64,000 bases of DNA from Methylocaldum marinum (GCF_003584645.1 NZ_AP017928.1:5345501-5409500); one strand, 5' to 3'. Positions 43,388-53,163 are shown, counted from the first letter of the stretch. Made by a program: numbers and translations. Notes: generated by a model not told the origin, from the letters alone.

Positions 43388-44758
43388 CTACAGAGTCGCC
43401 AGAAAGGCGAGCAAATCTTTCTTCTCGGACTTGGTGAGTTTCAGCGCGAACACCAGGTTGAAGAACTCGATCGTGTCTTCCAGTGTCAGCAAGCGACCGT
43501 CGTGCAGATAGGGCGGCGAATCTTTGATGCCACGCAGAGGGGGCGTCTTGATCGGGCCGTTCGCCGAACTCGTTTGGCTGGTGGTGATTCCGGGCCGGTA
43601 AAACCGTTGCACATCCAGGTCATGGGTGCGGTTATCGGTGTAGTTGGGCGGCACATGGCAAGTTGCGCACCCGGCTTTTCCGAAAAAAAGTTCCTGGCCG
43701 CGGCGAGCCGCGTCGTCGTTTTTTTGCGGATCCAGCTTTCCCGAGGAATCGAGCTTGGGGGCCGGCGGAAAATCGATGAGTTTTTGAAATTCCGCCATGA
43801 GACGCACTTCTTCGGCTTGTCCGGGTATATGGGCGTCCTTTCTTTTGGCGGCTTCCGCGTCGCCTTCGAAATAAGCCGATTCCAATTCGAATTCCGAGCG
43901 TTCTTCGATGCTTTTCATGTTGCCCTCAGAGCCGAACAATTGCTGGATGTCGACGCCGCGAAGGCTGGGCGTATCCATGCGCCGGCGCGGTTCCCGCGGC
44001 CGGGTGCTCGAAGTCGTCTGTATGGCGGCGCCGGTATGGCCGTTGACATGACAGTCGAGGCAGGCGACGCCGGGAGAAGGATCTTCCGTACGGCGGTCAT
44101 CGGTGGCGTTGAACTGCTGCTGTGGAAAAGGCGTGAGCAAGAGCCGCAAGCCTTCCAACTGTTCGGCATCGATGATGTCTTCGAAAAGCTCGCGGTAATT
44201 GGACAGCGTTATCAGCCGGCCTCGGGAGACATCGCCGAGGTCCGGCCGCGTCTTGAGAAAAAGCGGCGGCGGCATTTCCGGCTGGAAGCGCTCCGGAATG
44301 TCGTAGCTGACGTCAATACGCGCGAGATCCCGACCCTGCTGCTCTTCGACGGTCTCGACGAAGGTTTTGCTGAATACGATGCCGCCCTCGGCGGGATAGG
44401 GGTGGGGCAGGGGCATGAATCCTTTCGGAAACAAGTCTTGTTTCCGAATCTCCTCGGGGGACATTGCCGCCAGCTCATCCCAGGTTATGACCTCTCGCAA
44501 CTTGACCCGCACGCCTTCCTGAATGGGTTTGCCATGGGTCATCGTCACCGTCTTCGAGGGGTCGTCGCTCATATCGTAGCGATCGTCAAGAGCCTTCAAA
44601 TGGCGCTCCATGGCTAATAACTTCGCATTTTTCATGCGTGCCTTGAATTCCTCGAAGTCCTCGGCGCTCGCCGTGCCCGAGGACGTCGCGAGGCCGGCAA
44701 AACTCAGGCCCAGGATTGTGAATCCATGCAGAACCGTTTCGAGCGCTTTTTCTGGCAT
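43388..44758 (-). CDS. Di-heme cytochrome c peroxidase/MauG-like protein
   Basis: 456 residues with a signal peptide (about 1-32, ending ASA). There are two covalent heme sites: C233-L-D-C-H237 and C364-A-T-C-H368. The C-terminal half has the family pattern RRGQELFFGKAGCATCH, TPPLRGIKDSPPYLHDGRLLTLEDTIEFFN. It acts in the periplasm, reducing peroxide or oxidising a protein substrate. The N-terminal 200 residues lack family landmarks and are longer than in plain CcpA, so the substrate is uncertain. No partner gene is adjacent. Confidence 0.85.
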   Translation of the reverse strand: MPEKALETVLHGFTILGLSFAGLATSSGTASAEDFEEFKARMKNAKLLAMERHLKALDDRYDMSDDPSKTVTMTHGKPIQEGVRVKLREVITWDELAAMSPEEIRKQDLFPKGFMPLPHPYPAEGGIVFSKTFVETVEEQQGRDLARIDVSYDIPERFQPEMPPPLFLKTRPDLGDVSRGRLITLSNYRELFEDIIDAEQLEGLRLLLTPFPQQQFNATDDRRTEDPSPGVACLDCHVNGHTGAAIQTTSSTRPREPRRRMDTPSLRGVDIQQLFGSEGNMKSIEERSEFELESAYFEGDAEAAKRKDAHIPGQAEEVRLMAEFQKLIDFPPAPKLDSSGKLDPQKNDDAARRGQELFFGKAGCATCHVPPNYTDNRTHDLDVQRFYRPGITTSQTSSANGPIKTPPLRGIKDSPPYLHDGRLLTLEDTIEFFNLVFALKLTKSEKKDLLAFLATL

Positions 44759-44957
44759 CGTCCGTTCCTCTTCTCTATCGGTACTTTGCTGGAGGCAGCC
44801 TCGAAAGCCGCGAGGGTAGAAATCGTAAAACGAAATATTTTATTACAAAGCGGATGCCATGAAAGGGGTAGCCGTACGAATACGGACTTATTTCAACAGG
44901 GCAAGGCAGGACGGTCGGAAATCCGCAAAAAGCCGAAGCCAATAGTGAGGGGCGCAG

Positions 44958-44987
44958 GGCAAATCGGGACGATCGGCCCGATTTGCC
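44958..44987. terminator. Hairpin downstream of fabI
   Basis: Perfect 11-bp stem GGCAAATCGGG/CCCGATTTGCC with an 8-base loop, 11 bases past the fabI stop. The T tract is absent, so it is either a weak terminator or a structured 3' end. Confidence 0.5.
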
Positions 44988-44998
44988 GATATCCAAGG

Positions 44999-45781
44999 TC
45001 AGATCCCGGAGAGTCCGACAATGTTGTAGCCGGCGTCCACGTAGAGGATTTCCCCGGTGATGCCGGACGCGAGGTCGGAGCAGAGGAACGCGGCGGCGTT
45101 GCCCACTTCTTCGATGGTGACGTTCTTGCGCAAAGGCGAGGCTTGTTCGCCCTTGGCCAGCATCTCGCGGAAATTGGCGATGCCGGAGGCGGCGAGGGTG
45201 CGTATGGCGCCTGCGGAGACGGCGTTGACGCGGATGCCTTCCGGGCCGAGGGATGTTGCCAGGTAACGGACACTGGCTTCGAGGCTGGCCTTGGCGATGC
45301 CCATCACGTTGTAATTCGGAATCACCCGCTCGGCGCCGAGATAACTCAGTGTCAACAAAGAGCCGTTGCGGCCCGCCAACAGCTTGCGGCCGCCTTTCGC
45401 GAGCGCGGCGAAGCTATAGGAACTGATGTCGTGGGCAATGCGGAAGTTTTCGCGGGTTACCGAGTCGAGATAAGAGCCTTCCAGGGCTTCGCGCGGGGCG
45501 AAGGCAACGGAATGGACGATGCAGTCGAGGCCGTCCCAGCGTTTGCCCAATTCGTCGAAAAGCGTGTCGATCTGCTCGTCGCTCGCCACGTCGCAGGGCA
45601 GCACGATTTTGGCGCCCAAGTCCTCGGCCAGTTTTTCGACGCGCTCCTTGAGTTTGTCGTTTTGATAGGTCAGCGCGATTTCCGCCCCCTCGCGCCGCAT
45701 GGCCTCAGCGATGCCGTAGGCGATGGAGCGATTGCTGGCGACGCCGACGATAAGAGCACGCTTGTCTTGCATGAAGCCCAT
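44999..45781 (-). CDS. fabI: Enoyl-[acyl-carrier-protein] reductase (NADH)
   Basis: 260 residues from the ATG at 45779-45781, preceded by GGAG; the long upstream extension in this frame is not coding. It is a short-chain dehydrogenase fold. ALIVGVASNRSIAYGIA is the FabI NAD site, HSVAFAPRE follows, and the catalytic Tyr and Lys are in YNVMGIAKASLEA (Tyr-x6-Lys). It reduces the enoyl-ACP double bond in the last step of each fatty-acid elongation cycle. It is divergent from the Yej-type operon. Confidence 0.96.
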   Translation of the reverse strand: MGFMQDKRALIVGVASNRSIAYGIAEAMRREGAEIALTYQNDKLKERVEKLAEDLGAKIVLPCDVASDEQIDTLFDELGKRWDGLDCIVHSVAFAPREALEGSYLDSVTRENFRIAHDISSYSFAALAKGGRKLLAGRNGSLLTLSYLGAERVIPNYNVMGIAKASLEASVRYLATSLGPEGIRVNAVSAGAIRTLAASGIANFREMLAKGEQASPLRKNVTIEEVGNAAAFLCSDLASGITGEILYVDAGYNIVGLSGI

Positions 45782-45929
45782 TTTGGATCTCCGGTTTCGT
45801 CTGAAATGGCGCGAAAGTATCCGCCAGAGGCCGAATACTGTCCAGTCGTATCCCCCGCGGTGATCGTTCACCCGCAACACGGCCGGCGATGAGACTATCG
45901 CACCGCTCGCTCGCGTATAATGGCCGCTT

Positions 45930-48170
45930 ATGGCAATTAGACAAGAATCGGTACGTCCATTTCTCGGTATGGCGAATTCCATCGACGGTTTTTTTCCGGC
46001 GCGTCTACGCCTTCCTCGCTTGCTCCGGCCTGCCGCGATTCTCCTCCTCGCTTTTCTGCTCGCCTCCTGCGGGAGTCCCTTGAACAATCCTTATCCGGCA
46101 GGGGACAAGGGCAGGAACATTCTTTATACCTCCTTCACCGAGCGGCCCAAGCACCTGGACCCGGCGCGGGCCTACGTTTCCAATGAATACGAAATCATCG
46201 CCCAGGTTTACGAGCCGCTGCTGCAGTACGCCTATCTGAAACGGCCTTATCAGCTCGAGCCGCTGACGGCGGAAGCTTTGCCGGTGATCACCTATTTCGA
46301 TGAGGATCGGCATCCGCTGCCGGATGATGCGCCGGAGGGTCGGATCGCGTACAGTGAATATGATATTCGCCTTCGTCCGAACATCCTGTTTCAGCCCCAT
46401 CCGGCATTCGCCAGGAACGGCGATGGGAGCTTTCGCTATCACGCTCTGACCGAAGACGAATTGTCGAAAATAAGCACGATTACCGATTTTGCCGAAACCG
46501 GCGCCCGAGCGCTGACGGCCGAGGATTATGCTTATCAGATCAAACGCCTGATGCATCCCCGGCTGCATTCGCCCATCGCCGAGATGATGAAAGGCTATAT
46601 CGTCGGTCTCAAGGAGACGGGCGAGCGGATGGCGAAGGATTTCGAAAGCCGGTCCGATAAATCGGAGTTTTTCGATATTCGCGGCTACACCGTCGAAGGC
46701 GTCGAGGTTGTCGACGCTCTTCGCCTGAAAATCCGTCTCCACGGCAAGTATCCCCAATTCCGCTTCTGGCTGACCATGCCGTTCTTCTCTCCTCTGCCGT
46801 GGGAGGCGGATGCGTTCTACGCTCAGCGGGGCCTGATCGAAAAGAATATCACCCTCGACTGGTACCCGGTCGGCACCGGTGCCTACATGCTGGTGGAGAA
46901 CAATCCGAACCGGCGCATGGTGCTGCTGAAGAATCCCAATTTCCACGATGAGTTCTATCCGGCCGAGGGCGAGCCGGAGGATGCCGCAAGGGGCTACTTG
47001 AAGGATGCCGGGCAGAAGCTGCCGTTCATCGAGAGGGTGGTATTCACTCTGGAAAAGGAAACCATTCCTTATTGGAACAAATTCCTGCAGGGCTATTACG
47101 ACGCTTCCGGCATCGCTTCGGACAATTTCGACCAGGCCGTTCAGTTCACCGGGCAGAGCGAGGTCGAATTGACGCCGGAGATGAAGGCCAAGGATATCCA
47201 CCTGGAAACGGCTGTCACGACGACCATTTACTACATGGGCTTCAACATGCTCGATCCGATCGTGGGCGGCCTGGACGAAGCCAAGGCCAAACTCCGCCGA
47301 GCCATCAGCATCGCGGTCGATTACGAGGAATTCATCGCCATATTTCTCAACGGCCGCGGCGCTCCGGCCCAGGGCGCGGTACCACCGGGCATTTTCGGCC
47401 ATGTCGAGGGCCGGGACGGGATCAATCCTTACTTGTACGACTGGGTGGACGGCGCACCGCGCCGCAAGAACATCGAGGCCGCGAAAAAACTTCTGGCCGA
47501 AGCCGGCTATCCCAACGGCATCGACGCCAAGAGCGGCAGGCCCCTGGTGCTTTATTTCGATACCGTGGCACGGGGACCCGACAGCAAATCGGTTCTCAAC
47601 TGGTACCGCAAGCAATTCGCCAAGCTGGGCATTCAGTTGGTGCTGCGCACCACGGATTTCAACCAGTTCCAGCAGAAGCTGTTGAACGGCAATGCCCAGA
47701 TTTTCATGGTGGGCTGGAACGCGGATTATCCGGACCCGGAGAACTTCTTCTTTCTGCTGTACGGCGAGAACGCAAAGGTGGGCAAGGGCGGCGAGAACGT
47801 GGCCAATTACGCCAATCTCGAGTTCGACCGCTTGTTCGAACGCATGCGCAATATGGATGACGGGGAGGAGCGTCTCCGTATCATTCAGGACATGCAGGAG
47901 ATTGTGCGGCACGATTCGCCCTGGATTTTCGGTTATCACCCCAAGGCATTTTCCCTGTACCACGACTGGTACCGCAATCTCAAACCCAATCTGATGGCCA
48001 ACAACGGGCTCAAGTACCGGCGCGTCGATGCCGGGCAGCGGGAGCTCAAGCGGGCGGAGTGGAACCGGCCGGTTTATTGGCCGCTGGCTGCCGGGTCGGT
48101 GCTGCTGGTCGCGGCTATCGTCCCGGCTTATTCCACCTACCGACGACGCATGAGGTCCACCGCCTTATGA
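45930..48170 (+). CDS. Peptide-type extracellular solute-binding protein (family 5), lipoprotein
   Basis: 746 residues, longer than the usual 550-600. A signal sequence ends in the lipobox LLASC (C47 if the start is 45930; an ATG at 45969 would give a more ordinary signal). The family 5 body runs from NILYTSFTERPKHLDPA to NLMANNGLKYRRV. Unusually, a C-terminal helix follows (WPLAAGSVLLVAAIVPAYS, then RRRMR), so the protein may be anchored at both ends. It binds the oligopeptide or similar ligand for the transporter encoded next, overlapping its first permease gene (ATGA). A TATAAT at 45916-45921 could be its -10. Confidence 0.88.
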   Translation: MAIRQESVRPFLGMANSIDGFFPARLRLPRLLRPAAILLLAFLLASCGSPLNNPYPAGDKGRNILYTSFTERPKHLDPARAYVSNEYEIIAQVYEPLLQYAYLKRPYQLEPLTAEALPVITYFDEDRHPLPDDAPEGRIAYSEYDIRLRPNILFQPHPAFARNGDGSFRYHALTEDELSKISTITDFAETGARALTAEDYAYQIKRLMHPRLHSPIAEMMKGYIVGLKETGERMAKDFESRSDKSEFFDIRGYTVEGVEVVDALRLKIRLHGKYPQFRFWLTMPFFSPLPWEADAFYAQRGLIEKNITLDWYPVGTGAYMLVENNPNRRMVLLKNPNFHDEFYPAEGEPEDAARGYLKDAGQKLPFIERVVFTLEKETIPYWNKFLQGYYDASGIASDNFDQAVQFTGQSEVELTPEMKAKDIHLETAVTTTIYYMGFNMLDPIVGGLDEAKAKLRRAISIAVDYEEFIAIFLNGRGAPAQGAVPPGIFGHVEGRDGINPYLYDWVDGAPRRKNIEAAKKLLAEAGYPNGIDAKSGRPLVLYFDTVARGPDSKSVLNWYRKQFAKLGIQLVLRTTDFNQFQQKLLNGNAQIFMVGWNADYPDPENFFFLLYGENAKVGKGGENVANYANLEFDRLFERMRNMDDGEERLRIIQDMQEIVRHDSPWIFGYHPKAFSLYHDWYRNLKPNLMANNGLKYRRVDAGQRELKRAEWNRPVYWPLAAGSVLLVAAIVPAYSTYRRRMRSTAL

Positions 48171-49144
48171 TCCGCTATATCATTCGCCGCTTGCTCTATG
48201 CCCTCCCTCTGCTTCTGGGCGTGAACATCCTGACCTTTCTGCTGTTCTTCGTGGTGAATACGCCCGACGACATGGCGCGCATGCATCTCGGGGAGAAACA
48301 TGTTACCCAGGAGGCGGTGGAGGCCTGGAAGCACGAACGCGGCTACGATTTGCCGCTGTTCTGGAACGACCGGGCGGAAGGCGCCGGGAAAGTGACCCGG
48401 ACGATCTTTTACCAAAAGTCGGTGGGGCTGTTCATGTTCCGCTTCGGGCGTTCGGATAGCGGGCGCGAAATCGGCGCCGACATCCGTCAGCGCATGTGGC
48501 CTTCACTCGCTATCGCGATGCCTTCGCTCATCGTCGGACTTTTGGTCCACATCAGCCTGGCCCTGCTCCTGGTGTTTTTCCGGCTGACTTATCTGGAGTT
48601 CTGGGGCATCGCCCTCTGTGTGGCGCTGATGTCCGTTTCGTTCCTGTTCTATATCATCGGCGGGCAATATTTGCTGGGAAAACTGCTGCAGCTTACGCCG
48701 ATCTCGGGTTACGACTCCGGAATCAACGCGATCCGTTTCCTGATCCTGCCCCTGGCCATCAGCGTGGTCGCCGGCATCGGTTCCGGCGTGCGCTGGTACC
48801 GGACCTTGTTTCTGGAAGAAGTGGAGAAGGATTATGTCCGCACCGCGCGGGCCAAGGGGCTGTCCGAGCCTCAGGTACTGTTCGGGCATGTGCTCAAGAA
48901 TGCCATGATTCCCATTCTGACCGGGGTGGTTGTGGTGCTGCCCCTGCTGTTCACCGGCAGCCTGATCACCGAATCGTTCTTCGCCATTCCGGGGCTGGGC
49001 AGCTATACCATCGATGCCATCAACCAGCAGGATTTCGCCATCGTGCGCGCCATGGTGTTCTTGGGCTCCGCGCTGTACATCCTCGGCCTGCTGCTGACCG
49101 ATCTTTCCTATACGCTGGTCGATCCGCGGGTGAGGCTGGGTTGA
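48167..49144 (+). CDS. Peptide ABC transporter permease, YejB/DppB type
   Basis: 325 residues from the ATG at 48167, overlapping the binding-protein stop by 4 bp. It begins MIRYIIRRLLYALPLLLGV, the standard DppB/YejB start. The EAA loop that contacts the ATPase is DYVRTARAKGLSEPQVLFGHVLKNAMIPI. Five or six membrane helices. It forms the inner-membrane channel with the next permease. Confidence 0.93.
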   Translation: MIRYIIRRLLYALPLLLGVNILTFLLFFVVNTPDDMARMHLGEKHVTQEAVEAWKHERGYDLPLFWNDRAEGAGKVTRTIFYQKSVGLFMFRFGRSDSGREIGADIRQRMWPSLAIAMPSLIVGLLVHISLALLLVFFRLTYLEFWGIALCVALMSVSFLFYIIGGQYLLGKLLQLTPISGYDSGINAIRFLILPLAISVVAGIGSGVRWYRTLFLEEVEKDYVRTARAKGLSEPQVLFGHVLKNAMIPILTGVVVVLPLLFTGSLITESFFAIPGLGSYTIDAINQQDFAIVRAMVFLGSALYILGLLLTDLSYTLVDPRVRLG

Positions 49145-49147
49145 GCC

Positions 49148-50536
49148 ATGTTGAAACTGCTCTGGACCGACATTCTATTCTTCATCTTGCTGGCCGGATT
49201 CGGTGTACTGGTCTTCCGGGCCAGGAATCGGGAACATTTGCGCCGGCCCTGGCGAAAGGTGGCGCAGAGCCGGAGTGCCATGGTGTCGCTGGTGGTTTTG
49301 CTCGCTTACCTGTTCATCGCCGTAGTGGATTCGATTCATTTCCATCCGCGAATCGAAGGCGAGAACGGCCAATATCAGGGCGAGGTGATCAGTCTGTTGG
49401 ACAGTTGGATGACCCCGATCCGGACACGCGTGGAAAAAACCTATTCGGCGCCCTTTTCATCCTATGCCTACGCCAAGGAAATGATCAGCCGGCCGGACGG
49501 TACGGAAGCCTGGGACTATCCCCGCTTGCAATACGGGGGCGCGCACCTGGGAGATCCGGAGCGGGAAGCAACGGCCGATATTTTGGCGACCGGTGCGAAA
49601 GGGTTGATGGAGGGCGCTCTGGCCTGGCTCGTGGCGACTTTTTCCGTGATCGCCTGGCGCAGTCGCCGGGAGGGTATCGGTCTCGGCGAAAGCACCAAGC
49701 ACATCGCCTGCGGCCGAACCGAAGTTCCGTGGCGGGCCGTCTTGCTGACGCTGTTCCTCATTTTGGGATGCGGCGGCATGCTCGGCGAACTGGGACTGCG
49801 CTACCACGTACTGGGCACGGACAAAGTCGGCGAGGACGTGTTCTACCAGAGCCTCAAGAGCATCCGGACCGGACTTTTGATCGGGACCCTGACCACTTTC
49901 GCCACGCTGCCGCTGGCTTTGGGATTCGGCATCCTGGCCGGCTACTTCCGCGGCTGGGTCGACGATGTTATCCAGTATCTTTACACCACGCTCAATTCCA
50001 TACCCGGCGTGTTGCTGATCGCCGCGGCCATGCTCATTATGCAGGTGTACATGGCCCGGCACGAGGAGGACTTCGCCAGTCTGGCCGTGCGGGCCGATTT
50101 CAGGCTGCTGTTTCTTTGCCTGATCCTCGGCATGACCAGCTGGACCGGCCTGTGCCGCTTGCTCAGGGCGGAAACCCTGAAGCTGCGCGAAATGGAATAC
50201 GTCCAGGCGGCGCGGACGCTGGGCGTGAAGCAGGATTCGATCCTGCTGCGGCATATCCTGCCCAATGTGTTCCATCTGGTGCTGATTTCGGTTGCCCTGG
50301 ATTTCAGTTCGCTGGTATTGGCCGAAGCCGTGCTGTCCTATGTGAACATCGGCGTCGATCCCACCATGGAAAGCTGGGGCAACATGATCAATGGCGCCAG
50401 GCTCGAATTGGCGCGGGACCCGGCGGTCTGGTGGTCTCTGGCGGCCGCGTTTCTGTTCATGTTCACCCTGGTGCTGGCCGCCAATCTTTTCGCGGACGCG
50501 GTGCGGGACGCTTTCGATCCGAGGCGGGCGGAGTAA
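49148..50536 (+). CDS. Peptide ABC transporter permease, YejE/DppC type, enlarged
   Basis: 462 residues against about 300-340 in DppC/YejE. Two N-terminal helices (residues about 8-24 and 45-62) are followed by a long loop of about 95 residues (HFHPRIEGENGQYQGEV...). A further helix pair and the conserved permease core come next (GTDKVGEDVFYQSLKSIRTGLLIGTLTTF; EAA loop YVQAARTLGVKQDSILLRHILPN). The loop is probably periplasmic. The spacing from the first permease is 3 bp. Confidence 0.92.
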   Translation: MLKLLWTDILFFILLAGFGVLVFRARNREHLRRPWRKVAQSRSAMVSLVVLLAYLFIAVVDSIHFHPRIEGENGQYQGEVISLLDSWMTPIRTRVEKTYSAPFSSYAYAKEMISRPDGTEAWDYPRLQYGGAHLGDPEREATADILATGAKGLMEGALAWLVATFSVIAWRSRREGIGLGESTKHIACGRTEVPWRAVLLTLFLILGCGGMLGELGLRYHVLGTDKVGEDVFYQSLKSIRTGLLIGTLTTFATLPLALGFGILAGYFRGWVDDVIQYLYTTLNSIPGVLLIAAAMLIMQVYMARHEEDFASLAVRADFRLLFLCLILGMTSWTGLCRLLRAETLKLREMEYVQAARTLGVKQDSILLRHILPNVFHLVLISVALDFSSLVLAEAVLSYVNIGVDPTMESWGNMINGARLELARDPAVWWSLAAAFLFMFTLVLAANLFADAVRDAFDPRRAE

Positions 50537-50567
50537 TGTGTCCATCGGTGCTTGGGGGAGGAGAGAT

Positions 50568-52229
50568 TTGAACGCGGCTTCTGAAGTGTTAGACGCGAAA
50601 ACTCGGCCGGACGCTGCCGGTGCGCTTTTGTCCGTATCCGATCTTCACGTGAGTTTCCGCCAGGGGACGGAGTTGGTTCCGGCCGTCAGCGGGGTATCGT
50701 TTCATATCGACAAAGGCGAAACGTTCGCGCTGGTGGGCGAGTCGGGTTCGGGAAAAACGGTCACGGCGCTCGCGGTACTGAGATTATTGCCCCACAATGC
50801 GCGAATCACGAAAGGCCGGGTCATGCTCGGAAGCACCGAGTTGTTCAGGCTGCCGGAATACGCCATGGGTGCCATCCGGGGCTTACGGATCGGCATTATC
50901 TTCCAGGATCCGATGAGTTCGCTGAACCCGGTCATGACAGTCGGGCGGCAAATCGGCGAGGTTTTGCGTTTGCAGCGCGGATTGCAGGGCAGGCCGGCGA
51001 GAAATCGCGCGCTGGAACTCCTGGATCATGTGGGATTGCCGAACCCCGAGCGGCATCTCGACGAATACCCCCATCAGCTCTCCGGCGGCATGCGGCAACG
51101 CGTCATGATCGCTATCGCCTTGGCCGGCGAGCCGGATCTCCTCATCGCCGACGAGCCGACCACCGCTTTGGACGTAACGATTCAGGCACAAATCCTGGAA
51201 CTTCTCGAACGTTTGAAACGCGATAGCGGTATGGCGCTCTGGCTGATCACCCACGATCTCGGCATCGTCGCGGAACTGGCCGACCGCGTGGCCGTCATGC
51301 AGGCCGGCAAGATCGTGGAACAGAGCGGCCGCGAAGGGTTTTTCGAAAAGCCGGAGCACCCTTACAGCCGCGAGCTGTTCACGGCCATGCCCCGCTTGGA
51401 CGCCTGCCTTGCCCGCCCCGAGACACATCATTCGGATCCGCTGCTGGAGGTGGAGGACCTCAAGGTCCATTTCCCGATCAAGCGCGGCATTTTTCAGCGG
51501 ACCGTGGATTATGTGCGAGCGGTGGACGGTGTTTCGTTTTCGGTGGCGCAGGGCGAGACCTTGGCACTGGTGGGCGAGTCGGGATGCGGCAAGACGACCC
51601 TGGGCAAGGGAATTCTCAACCTGATCGGGCATTCCGGCGGGCGAATTCGTTTCGACGGCGCCGATATCAGCGGGCTACGCGGCGAGGAAAGGCGGAAACG
51701 CTACGCCGAAATGCAGATCGTGTTTCAGGACCCGTACTCTTCGATGAATCCGCGCATGATCGTGGGCGATATCGTCGAGGAGGGATTGCTCGCCCTGCAT
51801 CCGTCGATGGGCGAGCACGAACGGCGCGAACGGTCGGAGGAATTGCTCGAGGGCGTCGGCTTGCCGAAGGATGCACGCTTACGTTATCCGCACGAATTTT
51901 CCGGCGGACAGCGGCAGCGCATCTGCATCGCGCGGGCACTGGCCGTCGACCCCAAGCTGATCGTGTGCGACGAGCCGACCAGCGCCTTGGACGTGTCGGT
52001 TCAAGCGCAAATATTGAAACTGTTGAGGGATCTGCGTGACCGTCGCGGCCTCAGCTATCTGTTCATCACTCATGATTTGGCCGTCGTGGCCGAGCTGGCC
52101 GACCGGGTGGCGGTCATGCACGGGGGCAAGATCGTCGAGATGGGGGCGACTCAGCAGGTTCTTTTCAAGCCGGCTCATCCTTACACCAAACGCCTGCTGG
52201 AAGCCGTGCCGAAGTTGAGAAAAGGGTAG
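50568..52229 (+). CDS. Peptide ABC transporter, fused double ATPase (YejF/DppD-DppF type)
   Basis: 553 residues. The start is TTG at 50568-50570, chosen because GGAGGAGAG ends two bases upstream. Two nucleotide-binding domains in one chain: GESGSGKT, LSGGMRQRV and IADEPTTALDV in the first; GESGCGKTT, FSGGQRQRI and CDEPTSALDV in the second, each with the usual C-terminal oligopeptide extension. It powers the importer made by the three upstream genes, completing the four-component system. Confidence 0.95.
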   Translation: MNAASEVLDAKTRPDAAGALLSVSDLHVSFRQGTELVPAVSGVSFHIDKGETFALVGESGSGKTVTALAVLRLLPHNARITKGRVMLGSTELFRLPEYAMGAIRGLRIGIIFQDPMSSLNPVMTVGRQIGEVLRLQRGLQGRPARNRALELLDHVGLPNPERHLDEYPHQLSGGMRQRVMIAIALAGEPDLLIADEPTTALDVTIQAQILELLERLKRDSGMALWLITHDLGIVAELADRVAVMQAGKIVEQSGREGFFEKPEHPYSRELFTAMPRLDACLARPETHHSDPLLEVEDLKVHFPIKRGIFQRTVDYVRAVDGVSFSVAQGETLALVGESGCGKTTLGKGILNLIGHSGGRIRFDGADISGLRGEERRKRYAEMQIVFQDPYSSMNPRMIVGDIVEEGLLALHPSMGEHERRERSEELLEGVGLPKDARLRYPHEFSGGQRQRICIARALAVDPKLIVCDEPTSALDVSVQAQILKLLRDLRDRRGLSYLFITHDLAVVAELADRVAVMHGGKIVEMGATQQVLFKPAHPYTKRLLEAVPKLRKG

Positions 52230-52300
52230 GCATGGTTTTTGTCCGATTTCCATGTGCCGGTGAACGGAACGAGATGTGCCGCGGCCGCTCGGCTGAAACG

Positions 52301-52323
52301 AAAAGCCGGGCGTGGAGCCCGGC
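52301..52323 (-). terminator. Terminator of the HbpS-like gene
   Basis: On the minus strand GCCGGGC-TCCAC-GCCCGGC is followed by TTTT. It lies about 27 bp past the stop of the gene at 52351. On the plus strand the same stem may end the ABC transporter mRNA. Confidence 0.65.
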
Positions 52324-52350
52324 TGAATGCAATCGACGGCAGGTATTCGT

Positions 52351-53163
52351 TTAATGCTGAACCGCCGGCAAAGCGCGAGGATCGCCGCTGGCGTCATTGA
52401 GACAGCCGGGCTGTTCGAATCCGGCCGTGACGCCGTCGTTATTGCCGTTGTACTGGTCGAGAATGATGTTGTCAGGGCGATCGGGATCGCCGGATACGCC
52501 GCCGACACCCTGCATCTGATCCAATTTCAGGTGCTTGCGGACGCGCCATGCGATGTTGTGGTCGGCACAGGACGTGTCGCCGCTGACACCCACGGCACCG
52601 ATGATCCGTCCTTTCTTGTAAAGGCCCAATCCGCCCCCGAATACATTTACGCCACCGGGACGCTTGCCCACCATCGGGTCATTCGCTTGACCGTAGTGTT
52701 TCGGATTGCCGCCGTAAGCGACGTCCGGGTTCACCGGATTGCTGAACTGGAGGCCGTACAAACTGCCGCCGAGCATCGTTTCCGCATTGGCGCCGGAGGT
52801 TCCTTGCGCGGCCGAATAAAGGTTGCCGGTGGAGAGTGCCAGGCTGTCGAGGCTGAACGCATTGGCCGTATTGGCTTTCTGGGCGGAAATCACCCGGCTG
52901 CCGGGCCACTGGGAGCCGCGGTCGGTTCCGGAGAAAGCGACGGCGCACACGACGCCATCCCGATTGACGATAGTGCCCCACATGTCGAAATCCAATCCGC
53001 TGCTTTCGCCGGCAACGGCGGCGGCAAGAGCATACTTCAGCTGAGCATGCGAGGGCAGATTTTCGCATCCCGCCCGGCCGGCTGAAGGTCCCGCCATGGC
53101 CTGGGTGGAAGCCAGCGCTGTTCCCATCCCCAAAACGATTATTATTTGTCGTGCTAACTTCAT
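52351..53163 (-). CDS. Exported HbpS/GlcG-like protein
   Basis: 270 residues from the ATG at 53161-53163. The signal peptide (MKLARQIIIVLGMGTALAS, then AMA) directs export. The body has the GlcG/HbpS pattern: KYALAAAVAGESSGL, AVAFSGTDRG, ISAQKANTANAFS, GGVNVFGGGLGLY, and RIIGAVGVSGDTSCADHNIAW. Streptomyces HbpS binds heme and senses redox state, but many members have no known ligand. The Ala-Asn-Thr-Ala segment and the conserved Gly-rich loop are intact. No partner sensor kinase is nearby. Confidence 0.85.
   Translation of the reverse strand: MKLARQIIIVLGMGTALASTQAMAGPSAGRAGCENLPSHAQLKYALAAAVAGESSGLDFDMWGTIVNRDGVVCAVAFSGTDRGSQWPGSRVISAQKANTANAFSLDSLALSTGNLYSAAQGTSGANAETMLGGSLYGLQFSNPVNPDVAYGGNPKHYGQANDPMVGKRPGGVNVFGGGLGLYKKGRIIGAVGVSGDTSCADHNIAWRVRKHLKLDQMQGVGGVSGDPDRPDNIILDQYNGNNDGVTAGFEQPGCLNDASGDPRALPAVQH

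Noticed and set aside
46005..47963. A 652-codon antisense frame over the solute-binding protein gene
   Set aside because: It mirrors a well-supported lipoprotein gene; the translation has no recognisable family and no ribosome site.
48496..50571. A 691-codon open frame on the plus strand across both permease genes
   Set aside because: It lies in another frame from two clear ABC permeases, its product is Arg/Gly/Pro-rich with no domain, and GC-rich coding DNA commonly keeps such frames open.
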